Below, piece after piece: positions 7,933 to 13,524 of a stretch of 17,932 nucleotides of DNA. This DNA comes from Bacillota bacterium (GTDB lineage: Bacteria > Bacillota > Clostridia > Acetivibrionales > DTU013). Within the stretch, counting starts at the first letter, position 1, and every line of letters begins with the position of its first letter. A program made the translations under genes and the position numbers. The notes below the pieces were generated by a model. That model was given only the letters and a program-made list of their open reading frames with translations, did no database searches and was not told where the DNA came from. The DNA is taken from assembly GCA_023411645.1 (NCBI GenBank), contig JAEYON010000057.1:1-17932 (forward strand). The letters run 5' to 3'.

Positions 7933-8169
7933 ATGCGCAGGGTGGATGTTGATATGGACGTGCATTTCACAAAAGATGGGGATATAATACCCAAGGCATT
8001 TGTCTGGGAAAATGGAAGGCAGTATGTAATTGACAGGGTACTTGAGATAAAAAAAGCAGCCAGTTTAAAAGCTGGAGGGCAGGGAATAAGATATACATGC
8101 CGGGTTATGAACAAGACGGTATATTTGTTTCTCGAGGATGGAAAGCAATGGTTTCTTGAGGGGAAATAA
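7933..8169 (+). CDS. Small conserved-looking protein of the SOS operon
   Basis: 78 aa, function unknown. It lies 29 bp after the polymerase stop codon with a good SD (AAGGAAGG ending about 8 nt before ATG 7933), so it is very likely translated from the LexA-controlled transcript. Seen: no signal peptide or membrane segment, and a mixed charged sequence with alternating hydrophobic residues (VDVDMDVHF, YTCRVMNKTVYLFLEDGKQWFLE) that suggests an all-beta, small-barrel fold. The central stretch DRVLEIKKAASLKAGGQGIRY is rich in basic residues and glycine, which could contact nucleic acid or a partner protein. I recall similar small ORFs next to dinB genes in other Clostridia but cannot verify that here. 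A role as a polymerase accessory factor is inference from position only. Confidence 0.8.
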   Translation: MRRVDVDMDVHFTKDGDIIPKAFVWENGRQYVIDRVLEIKKAASLKAGGQGIRYTCRVMNKTVYLFLEDGKQWFLEGK

Positions 8170-8178
8170 TGATATAAT
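8170..8178 (+). promoter_or_regulatory. Extended -10 promoter before the SRAP gene
   Basis: TGATATAAT is an exact extended -10 (TGN-TATAAT) directly after the stop of the 78-residue gene and about 50 bp before the SRAP start codon. No good -35 is seen at 16-18 bp. A small hairpin ACGGG-AATG-CCCGT follows at 8188-8201. The SRAP gene may therefore have constitutive as well as read-through expression. Confidence 0.45.
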
Positions 8179-8227
8179 GGTGCATGAACGGGAATGCCCG
8201 TGACTACTTGAGCAGGTGGTGTTGAAA

Positions 8228-8839
8228 ATGTGCGGGAGATATTTGGTCTTATCGGAAGATGAGTTTGAAGAAATTCAGGGTATTGTAAATGAGATATCTG
8301 AAAGATATAAGGATCCCTCTGTGGCAAACGGTGAAGTGTTCCCGACAAATAACATACCCGTTGTATACCCTCACAATGGCAGATATGTATTAAGCGCTGC
8401 AAAATGGGGGTTTCCAAGCTTCAAAGGAAATGGCGTTATAATTAATGCCAGAGCGGAATCGGTAGCTGAAAAGCCGATGTTCAAGGGTTCATTCATGTCA
8501 AGACGCTGCATTGTACCGGCCAACGGCTATTATGAATGGCTGACACATGAGGACAGGAAGAAAACGAAATACTATATCAGGGTGAAGGACAAAAGCTTGT
8601 TCTACATGGCAGGTTTATATAATATGTTCACGGATAAGAGCGGCATTATATATCCGGCGGTTACCGTTATCACTACCAATGCGAATGAAGATATCTCATT
8701 TATTCATGACCGGATGCCGGTCATACTTCCATCTGAAAGAATCAGTCCGTGGATGGACGCCAACAACACTGATGTTGCTGAATTGAAAGGCTTTCTGACA
8801 CCCTATGAGGCGGGGAAAATCATATACGAAGCGGCATAG
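8228..8839 (+). CDS. yedK: SRAP-domain protein (YedK/HMCES family)
   Basis: 203 aa. The SRAP family makes a covalent thiazolidine link between its N-terminal Cys and abasic sites in single-stranded DNA, shielding them during replication. Seen: Cys2 directly after Met (MCGRYL), N73 and R75 in INARAES, E103 in NGYYEW and H160 in FIHDRMPVIL. These match the C2/N75/E105/H160 set of E. coli YedK. Start choice: a longer frame opens at GTG 8216, but that overlaps the SD AGGTGG (8214-8219), and the chemistry requires Cys at position 2, so ATG 8228 is right. It is the third gene after a LexA-box promoter, next to a translesion polymerase. This fits the family's SOS-response-associated naming. It is followed by a long inverted repeat rather than a classic terminator. 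Confidence 0.95.
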   Translation: MCGRYLVLSEDEFEEIQGIVNEISERYKDPSVANGEVFPTNNIPVVYPHNGRYVLSAAKWGFPSFKGNGVIINARAESVAEKPMFKGSFMSRRCIVPANGYYEWLTHEDRKKTKYYIRVKDKSLFYMAGLYNMFTDKSGIIYPAVTVITTNANEDISFIHDRMPVILPSERISPWMDANNTDVAELKGFLTPYEAGKIIYEAA

Positions 8840-8851
8840 AGCAATGGCATG

Positions 8852-8930
8852 GTATAGAGCTATTGTACAATAACGGAAACAAGAGCTGCATTCCGCTAAA
8901 GTTTCCTAACATAGAGCAATAGCTCTATAC
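8852..8930. repeat. 79-bp inverted repeat after the SRAP gene
   Basis: GTATAGAGCTATTG (8852-8865) is perfectly inverted as CAATAGCTCTATAC (8917-8930). A second nested pair, GGAAAC (8875-8880) and GTTTCC (8901-8906), encloses a 20-nt centre. ATTGTACAAT (8862-8871) is itself a palindrome, and CATAGAGCAAT occurs twice, at 8835 and 8910. There is no T run, so a simple terminator is unlikely. The arrangement resembles a miniature inverted-repeat element or a strong RNA hairpin. Confidence 0.6.
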
Positions 8931-9492
8931 AACACTTACGTCTGAACAGTACCCTTTCATGTCAGGCATATGATTGAGCGTGGGGAGCCACAAGAGTATT
9001 GTTAGAGGTGACAACCTTGTCTGGATATCGGTAATTAGCAAGAATATAAGTAAAAATGTGCAAAAAATGCGAAGGTGTTCAAATTTCTTTAATCATACAG
9101 TAAAAAATGAGTAAAAATTACGATTGTGTTTAATATTATGACAAAATTATTCAAAAATTCTGAACACAACCGAAAATTATGCTCAGCTGATAGCTAAAAC
9201 CTGAACACAACCGAAAATTATGCTCAGCTGATAACTGAAACTTGAACACAACCGAAAATTATGCTCAGCCAACAGCTCACTTGCTCAAAGTAAAAATGTT
9301 AAAGTGCTTTTAGCAGGAAAACAAAGCCGTTATGCGTGCTTGGAAACACAACCGGAATAAATGGCACTGACGGTCCAATCCTACACTCCATATGAGTTCT
9401 TTATGAAAACATCGATTCAGAATGTTTCTCACAGATGTTAAAGGGAAAACATCTCCTTTTCTCAACCCCTAAATAGGCAAGACACCCAGGCA
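8931..9492. other. Non-coding gap, possible mobile-element relic
   Basis: No open frame with a ribosome binding site is seen on either strand. It holds the 41-bp tandem repeats, several AGTAAAAAWG words at about 9050, 9099, 9110 and 9290, a partial extra repeat core ACACAACCGGAA near 9347, and inverted core-like words (GGTGTTCAAATTTC near 9073, ATTGTGTTTAATATTATG at 9123). A hairpin AGATGTT (9433-9439) with AACATCT (9448-9454) is followed by a T-rich stretch. Rows of GAACACAACC-like words in both orientations resemble the multiple repeats at ends of some insertion sequences, such as the IS21 family. No transposase remains. Confidence 0.4.
9160..9270. repeat. 41-bp tandem repeat, about 2.7 copies
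   Basis: Units start at 9160, 9201 and 9242. The shared core GAACACAACCGAAAATTATG runs on into CTCAG in all three. Units 1 and 2 also share CTGATA and include the 8-bp palindrome TCAGCTGA (9183-9190 and 9224-9231). Unit 3 decays after CTCAGC. Units abut with no unique spacers, so this is a tandem array and not a CRISPR array. Confidence 0.9.
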
Positions 9493-9518
9493 TATCCCGG
9501 CGGGATACGCAATACTAT
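9490..9518 (+). promoter_or_regulatory. Sigma-E-like sporulation promoter of pdaB
   Basis: GCATATC (9490-9496), 14 bp, AATACTAT (9511-9518) resembles the mother-cell sigma-E pattern GHATATT-N14-CATACAHT, with one mismatch in the -35 and two in the -10. It lies 42 bp before the deacetylase start, and pdaB in Bacillus subtilis is a sigma-E gene. A palindrome TATCCCG-G-CGGGATA (9493-9507) sits between the two boxes and could be an operator. The assignment is by pattern only. Confidence 0.4.
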
Positions 9519-9559
9519 AGTACAGGATCTATGTTGGATTGTTCCGTACGGAGTGTAAT

Positions 9560-10330
9560 ATGAAATTATATGTTTTCAACGGCAGACGAGTATTGATTGG
9601 CTTGTTGATTTTGACATCGTCGTTGCTGCTTGTCTTTGGATTGTCTCTCAGAGAACAAGGTGCGCTGACGGTGTTTTCACAGCAGCGGCAGATTCCTGTC
9701 TACAGTGTTGACGTGCCCGATAAAAAAGTTTCCATTACGTTTGATTGCGCGTGGGGGGCGGATGATATCCCTGATATATTGAATACGCTGAAAAAGGCCG
9801 ATATCAGGGCGACCTTCTTTCTGGTAGGTACATGGGCGGAAAAGAACCCTGAAACGGTCAGATTGATCGCTCAGGATGGCCATGATATAGCAAATCATTC
9901 ATATGGACATTTCAGAATGGGAACCCTGGGCAGGGAAAAAATAAGTACTGAAATTGCCCAATGCGGTGACCTGCTTGAAAAACTAACGGGGAGAGAATGC
10001 GACTTATTCAGGGCCCCTTACGGAGATTACAACAATGCTGTGCTCGAGGAAGCGAGCCGATTGGGCTATTTTACAATACAGTGGGATGTTGATTCGCTGG
10101 ACTGGAAGCCTGGAATCAGCAGGGATGAAATATTGCAGAGGGTACGGTCCAAAACTAAAGCCGGTTCAATCCTTCTGTTCCATAACGATACACCGCATAC
10201 TGCCAAACTGCTGCCTTCTGTCATATCTGAGCTTCAGTCTGAGAACTTTGTATTTGTACCGGTTTCTGAACTCATACTGAGGGAAAATTACTATATTGAC
10301 AGTGATGGACGCCAGAAAAGCGGCACATAA
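9560..10330 (+). CDS. pdaB: PdaB-like polysaccharide deacetylase
   Basis: 256 aa, NodB-domain (carbohydrate esterase 4) protein. Seen: an N-terminal membrane anchor or uncleaved signal at about 11-30, then the deacetylase fold. Motifs are TFDCAWGADD (catalytic-base Asp D62), HSYGH with metal ligands H113 and H117, RAPYGDYN at 151-158, WDVDSLDW at 175-182 and LLFHND with H208. The usual TFDDG second Asp is replaced by Cys63, as in the PdaB subfamily, where TFDxxWG is normal. PdaB is needed for spore maintenance and cortex integrity in Bacillus. Start choice: the frame opens at TTG 9539, but GGAG (9550-9553) lies 6 nt before ATG 9560, giving MKLYVFNGRR. A sigma-E-like promoter lies just upstream. 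The substrate is presumably spore or wall peptidoglycan, by family. It is followed after 63 bp by a Mur-ligase-like gene on the same strand. Confidence 0.9.
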   Translation: MKLYVFNGRRVLIGLLILTSSLLLVFGLSLREQGALTVFSQQRQIPVYSVDVPDKKVSITFDCAWGADDIPDILNTLKKADIRATFFLVGTWAEKNPETVRLIAQDGHDIANHSYGHFRMGTLGREKISTEIAQCGDLLEKLTGRECDLFRAPYGDYNNAVLEEASRLGYFTIQWDVDSLDWKPGISRDEILQRVRSKTKAGSILLFHNDTPHTAKLLPSVISELQSENFVFVPVSELILRENYYIDSDGRQKSGT

Positions 10331-10393
10331 AAAAAGTCAAAACGCACATTATAATATAAGACAATAAAGCCAATAAAAGATGGAGTTGTGTGG

Positions 10394-11056
10394 ATGCTTA
10401 TTGCAGGGATACTCGGCAGTGAAGGCAGGTTACAGACCACAAATATCATTACCTCGATATTTACGACTAACGGGGAAAAGGTGAGTGTGATCGACTCTGT
10501 CGATATGCTGAACCTGGACAGCATGCGGATAAAGGAGTATATCAGGGAACTTAAGAAAAACAACGTGGATCTGCTGCTCCTCAAAGCAGAACCGGCTGAT
10601 GTTGATAGGTTTCTATCCGATGAGTTACAGTTCGATATTCTTATCTATACTGACAAAACTGAAAACAGTGCAGATTCCGAAAAAGCAGAGTATGCAAATA
10701 AGTTTAAAAGGGTTTTCTCGCTGATGGCGGAAAAAGGAGTAGCGATTGTCAATGTGGACGATAATGAACTAATCCGGCTTCTGCAGGGTCTGAAACACAG
10801 GTTTATCACCTATGGATTTAATACAAAGGCCAGTGTTACAACGTCCAGTATAGGCGACTCCGTTTCCAAGGGGGGCTTTATTTGCTGCCTGCAGCGGTCC
10901 ATTCCTTCCAGAGACGGAAAAATTATTGAGCCTCAGGAATATAAGCTTCACCTGGATGCAGGTGAATATGACAGTCATAATGTTCTTGCGGCAGCCTCAT
11001 TTGCCATTGTAAACGGGATTGATCTGAATCATTTGAATGAAAACCATCTAATGTGA
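10394..11056 (+). CDS. Truncated Mur-ligase-like protein with degenerate P-loop
   Basis: 220 aa, resembling only the central ATPase domain of MurC-F ligases. Seen: an N-terminal beta strand and loop GILGSEGRLQTTNIITSIF that aligns with the Mur P-loop GTNGKTTT, but the GKT core reads GRL (G11, R12, L13), so normal ATP binding is doubtful. An AEYANKFKRVFSLM helix and VAIVNVDDNELI correspond to the Mur VINADD region. Near the end GEYDSHNVLAAASFAIVNGIDL matches the Mur motif in which a conserved Asn-x-x-x-Ala-Ala closes the central domain. The C-terminal ligase domain and the N-terminal UDP-binding domain are absent. Start: GGAG (10382-10385) lies 8 nt before ATG 10394; GTG 10388 is too close. 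It follows pdaB, so a sporulation or wall role is plausible but inferred. It could be a regulatory pseudo-enzyme or a decayed gene; the intact frame favours the former. Confidence 0.75.
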   Translation: MLIAGILGSEGRLQTTNIITSIFTTNGEKVSVIDSVDMLNLDSMRIKEYIRELKKNNVDLLLLKAEPADVDRFLSDELQFDILIYTDKTENSADSEKAEYANKFKRVFSLMAEKGVAIVNVDDNELIRLLQGLKHRFITYGFNTKASVTTSSIGDSVSKGGFICCLQRSIPSRDGKIIEPQEYKLHLDAGEYDSHNVLAAASFAIVNGIDLNHLNENHLM

Positions 11057-11088
11057 CTATAAAAATTCCAAAATTTGAATTCTGGGAT

Positions 11089-11116
11089 TTGCAAGACGCG
11101 AAATATGTAATATAAT
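11089..11116 (+). promoter_or_regulatory. Sigma-A promoter of the two-OB-fold gene
   Basis: TTGCAA (11089-11094), 16 bp, TATAAT (11111-11116). It would give a leader of about 175 nt. Within the leader, TTAGAAT (11195-11201) and ATTCTAA (11210-11216) form a hairpin. An imperfect hairpin at 11063-11090 just upstream may end the previous transcript but has no T run. Confidence 0.5.
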
Positions 11117-11297
11117 ATAAAATAGTATTCAATACACCCGGCTGACAGACGAATTATAAAAACTCAGTTTATATAGATAAGAGCGCTAATGTTGTTAGAA
11201 TACTTTTTAATTCTAAAACATGCCATTCTCGAATAAACATACATTAGAAAAATACGGTTGATATACAGATGAACCTTGAGAGGAGAGTGGGGGTCGG

Positions 11298-11978
11298 ATG
11301 GTCGGAAACATTATAGAGAATAATATGGCGACTATTTCCGGGAAAGTGGTTTCTAACGTTGAGTTCAGTCATGAGGTGTACGGTGAGGGTTTTTACTATT
11401 TTATGCTGGATGTACCAAGGCTCAGTGACAGCAGTGACAAAATACCTGTCACCATTTCTGAAAGGCTTGCCAGCAGAGACAAACTGGAAATAGGGACGGT
11501 CATTGAGGTAGAAGGCCAGTTTCGATCTTACAACAGTTACAACAACGATGGCAATCGATTATTGCTGACGGTTTTTGCAAGAGACATTACCTTTTTAGAA
11601 GATGAGAAGAAGATTAAAAATCCAAATCAAATTTATCTTAACGGGTTTATTTGCAAAAAGCCCATCTACAGGACAACACCATTTGGCAGAGAGATTACTG
11701 ACATATTGCTCGCAGTAAACCGTCCATACAATAAATCCGACTATATTCCCTGTATAGCATGGGGAAGAAATGCCAGATTTTCTGAAAGGCTCTCTGTAGG
11801 CGACAATATCAAGGTGTGGGGTAGGATACAGAGCAGAACTTATCAGAAAAAACTTGAATCAGGAGAAATTCTTACCAAGGTGGCCTATGAGATCTCCATT
11901 TCAAAGATGGAGAGCGCGGACAAGGAGCATGAAGACGAAGATATGGATCAAGAGGGCAATTCTTCGCAAAATGAATAG
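11298..11978 (+). CDS. Two-OB-fold SSB-like protein
   Basis: 226 aa. Seen: two OB-fold units in tandem. The first (about 8-105) runs from NNMATISGKVVSNVEFSHEV to LLLTVFARDITFLE. The second (about 108-205) contains IYLNGFICKKPIYRTTPFGREITDILLAVNR and YIPCIAWGRNARFSERLSVGDNIKVWGRIQSR, the classic SSB strand pattern. The second unit is the closer match to bacterial SSB/PriB. The C-terminus is acidic (EHEDEDMDQEGNSSQNE) but lacks the hydrophobic DDLPF tip that recruits partners, so it is unlikely to be the housekeeping SSB. It probably binds single-stranded DNA. The start lies behind a purine-rich stretch (AGGAGAG at 11281-11287, GGGGGT just 4 nt away), so a later Met at 11325 is possible. It is monocistronic, with a promoter upstream and a terminator at 11984. 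Confidence 0.85.
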   Translation: MVGNIIENNMATISGKVVSNVEFSHEVYGEGFYYFMLDVPRLSDSSDKIPVTISERLASRDKLEIGTVIEVEGQFRSYNSYNNDGNRLLLTVFARDITFLEDEKKIKNPNQIYLNGFICKKPIYRTTPFGREITDILLAVNRPYNKSDYIPCIAWGRNARFSERLSVGDNIKVWGRIQSRTYQKKLESGEILTKVAYEISISKMESADKEHEDEDMDQEGNSSQNE

Positions 11979-11983
11979 ACCAC

Positions 11984-12012
11984 AGGCCGGAAATAAAATC
12001 CGGCCTTTTTTT
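11984..12012 (+). terminator. Rho-independent terminator of the two-OB-fold gene
   Basis: AGGCCGG (11984-11990) pairs with CCGGCCT (12000-12006) around AAATAAAAT, followed by a T run to 12012. It starts 5 bp after the stop codon. Confidence 0.93.
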
Positions 12013-12030
12013 GAGTACATTTGAAGGAGA

Positions 12031-12966
12031 TCATTTCTTTTCTTCAATTGATTTTTGAAGATCCTTAATATTATCTAATACGATTTTTCCTTTTATATCA
12101 GTAAGTTGTTTGTTTTTTTCGGCTGTTACTTTTTTCAGTTCATAAATTGAAAAGTTTAGCTTATCGCCGGTTTCCTTCTGTTCACTTTTCAGTGTATTGC
12201 GAAACAGCGACCAGGATTTTTCGATAGCCTCATTGTCCTTTGCAACCTGCTCCCAATTGTTTTTTGCAGCTTCCAGTATGATGTTTTTGGTATAATAAAC
12301 CATTCTTTTTGCCTCAGGTGAAATTTTTGTACGATAAAGGGAATACAAGTCAGGCAGCTTCGAGTACAGGGTATTGGCAGATGTCAGCACTTTCTGAACA
12401 TCCTTTGAGGGGACAGTTGTCGTCAGCTGATTGAGTGCGTTGTCAAAATTATCAATCAGTTTGGTATCGGCACCCTTTTTTGACAGGTCTGGGCTGAAAT
12501 CATTCCACTTATAATGCAGCTTCCGTATCAATTCTTCTGTCTTGGACCACTTATCAGGTACTTGCGATTTTTGCTGATCGTTTTTTGTTTCCTGATTCTT
12601 TGAAGTCAGCTTTTGTTCTCCCTGACCTTTATCTGACTGCTGATCGCCGGTTTTTTGCCCGCTGCCCTGCTGCTGGCCTGTTTTTTCCTGCTCTCCGGTG
12701 GTCTGCTGATCCTGTTTCTCACTGTCTTTTTCACTTCCGGACTTGTCCATTTTCAAACTGGGCCCACCAAGTGCCTCGAACACGGCCTCCAAATCGGCTT
12801 CGATGTCCTTGAGCTTTTCTGATTCCTTCTCCTGTGCCTGATTTTGTTTTAATGCCTGAAGCTGAGCATCCTTCGGCTCCTCTTTTTTAGCGCAGCCTGC
12901 TATGAAAAGGCAGAAGAGTAAAAACCATATAACATTGACTCTGATCATAGATTTTGTACTTATCAA
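12031..12966 (-). CDS. Lipoprotein with Gln/Lys-rich linker, unknown function
   Basis: 311 aa. Seen: a type II signal peptide with a basic N-terminus (R9), a hydrophobic core VIWFLLFCLF and a lipobox IAGC ending at Cys25, so it should be lipid-anchored on the outer face of the membrane. A charged helical segment (about 30-70) follows, then a low-complexity Gln/Lys/Gly/Ser linker at about 75-135 (repeated QQ, GQK, DQQ). A C-terminal helical domain (about 138-311) carries no motif I recognise. Start choice: the codon is TTG. GGAGG (CCTCC at 12975-12979 on +) lies exactly 8 nt before it, while the next in-frame ATG (Met7) has no ribosome binding site. It has its own promoter and is convergent with the two-OB-fold gene, whose terminator faces it. 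The function cannot be stated. Confidence 0.85.
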   Translation of the reverse strand: MISTKSMIRVNVIWFLLFCLFIAGCAKKEEPKDAQLQALKQNQAQEKESEKLKDIEADLEAVFEALGGPSLKMDKSGSEKDSEKQDQQTTGEQEKTGQQQGSGQKTGDQQSDKGQGEQKLTSKNQETKNDQQKSQVPDKWSKTEELIRKLHYKWNDFSPDLSKKGADTKLIDNFDNALNQLTTTVPSKDVQKVLTSANTLYSKLPDLYSLYRTKISPEAKRMVYYTKNIILEAAKNNWEQVAKDNEAIEKSWSLFRNTLKSEQKETGDKLNFSIYELKKVTAEKNKQLTDIKGKIVLDNIKDLQKSIEEKK

Positions 12967-12996
12967 AAGTCATTCCTCCAATATTTGATCATTCAT

Positions 12997-13026
12997 ATTA
13001 TGATTTTGCTGCAGCAAGCCCGTCAA
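12997..13026 (-). promoter_or_regulatory. Sigma-A promoter of the lipoprotein gene with palindrome
   Basis: On the minus strand TTGACG (13026-13021), 18 bp, CATAAT (13002-12997). The spacer holds the perfect 12-bp palindrome TTGCTGCAGCAA (13006-13017), a possible repressor site between -35 and -10. Confidence 0.65.
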
Positions 13027-13166
13027 GCTCAATCATATTATAGGTAAATAGATAGATATTCATACAAACAATGAAAAAATTACATAAAGGACTTTGAAGA
13101 TATTTGTCCAATATAATAAATGCAAGAACTATTTCTACCGTTGATACGGACTAAAGGAGAGGCACT

Positions 13167-13472
13167 ATGAGTTTGACAGTAAATTTATGGACAAGAAAGA
13201 GCGGGGATCTGAAGCGATTTCTTGAAAGTTATTATGATAGAAAAATGGATCTATGTGATTGTACGGCAGAATGGTCCTGCGATTATGATAAGCCGCTGGA
13301 GGCGGTCGACATCATCAGTGCAGTAATGGATAACAACGACAGATATCAAATACTCGTTTTAATACAGGTAAATGAGGGGCAAATGCATCTTGTGACGTCT
13401 GAAAACCATAATGAAGTGATCAAGGACATCTTTACGCTTTTTTATCATGAGAATATAATGAGTTATAACTGA
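13167..13472 (+). CDS. Small hypothetical protein
   Basis: 101 aa, not recognised. It has a clear SD (AAAGGAGAGG at 13152-13161, 5-8 nt before ATG 13167), and TATAAT at 13112-13117 could be its -10, without a clear -35. Seen: no signal peptide or membrane helix. A basic N-terminal stretch (LWTRKSGDLKRFLESYY) is followed by a cluster of three Cys (C30, C32, C38 in DLCDCTAEWSC), which could bind a metal or form disulfides. The rest is a mix of strand-like (YQILVLIQV, MHLVTS) and helical segments (EVIKDIFTLFYHE), suggesting a small alpha/beta fold. Neighbours are divergent or convergent genes with no shared operon, so context gives no functional clue. Confidence 0.75.
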   Translation: MSLTVNLWTRKSGDLKRFLESYYDRKMDLCDCTAEWSCDYDKPLEAVDIISAVMDNNDRYQILVLIQVNEGQMHLVTSENHNEVIKDIFTLFYHENIMSYN

Positions 13473-13524
13473 CAAGCAATATTATCCAGAGCCATTACTC
13501 AGACACAATATGTTCATTATGACA

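Noticed and set aside
8216..8227. GTG start giving SRAP four extra residues
   Set aside because: It overlaps the ribosome binding site and would move the catalytic Cys away from position 2.
7896..8417. 173-aa open frame on the minus strand across the dinB end, the 78-aa gene and SRAP
   Set aside because: It is antisense to three well-supported genes and has no recognisable domain.
8931..9100. tRNA, group II intron end or short coding remnant in the long gap
   Set aside because: No cloverleaf, no domain V-like hairpin, and all frames are broken by stops within a few codons.
9160..9270. Possible CRISPR array
   Set aside because: The 41-bp units abut with no unique spacers of constant length, only about 2.7 copies exist, and no cas gene is present.
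10388..10393. GTG 10388 as start of the Mur-like gene
   Set aside because: The GGAG is only 2 nt away from it; ATG 10394 has the 8-nt spacing.
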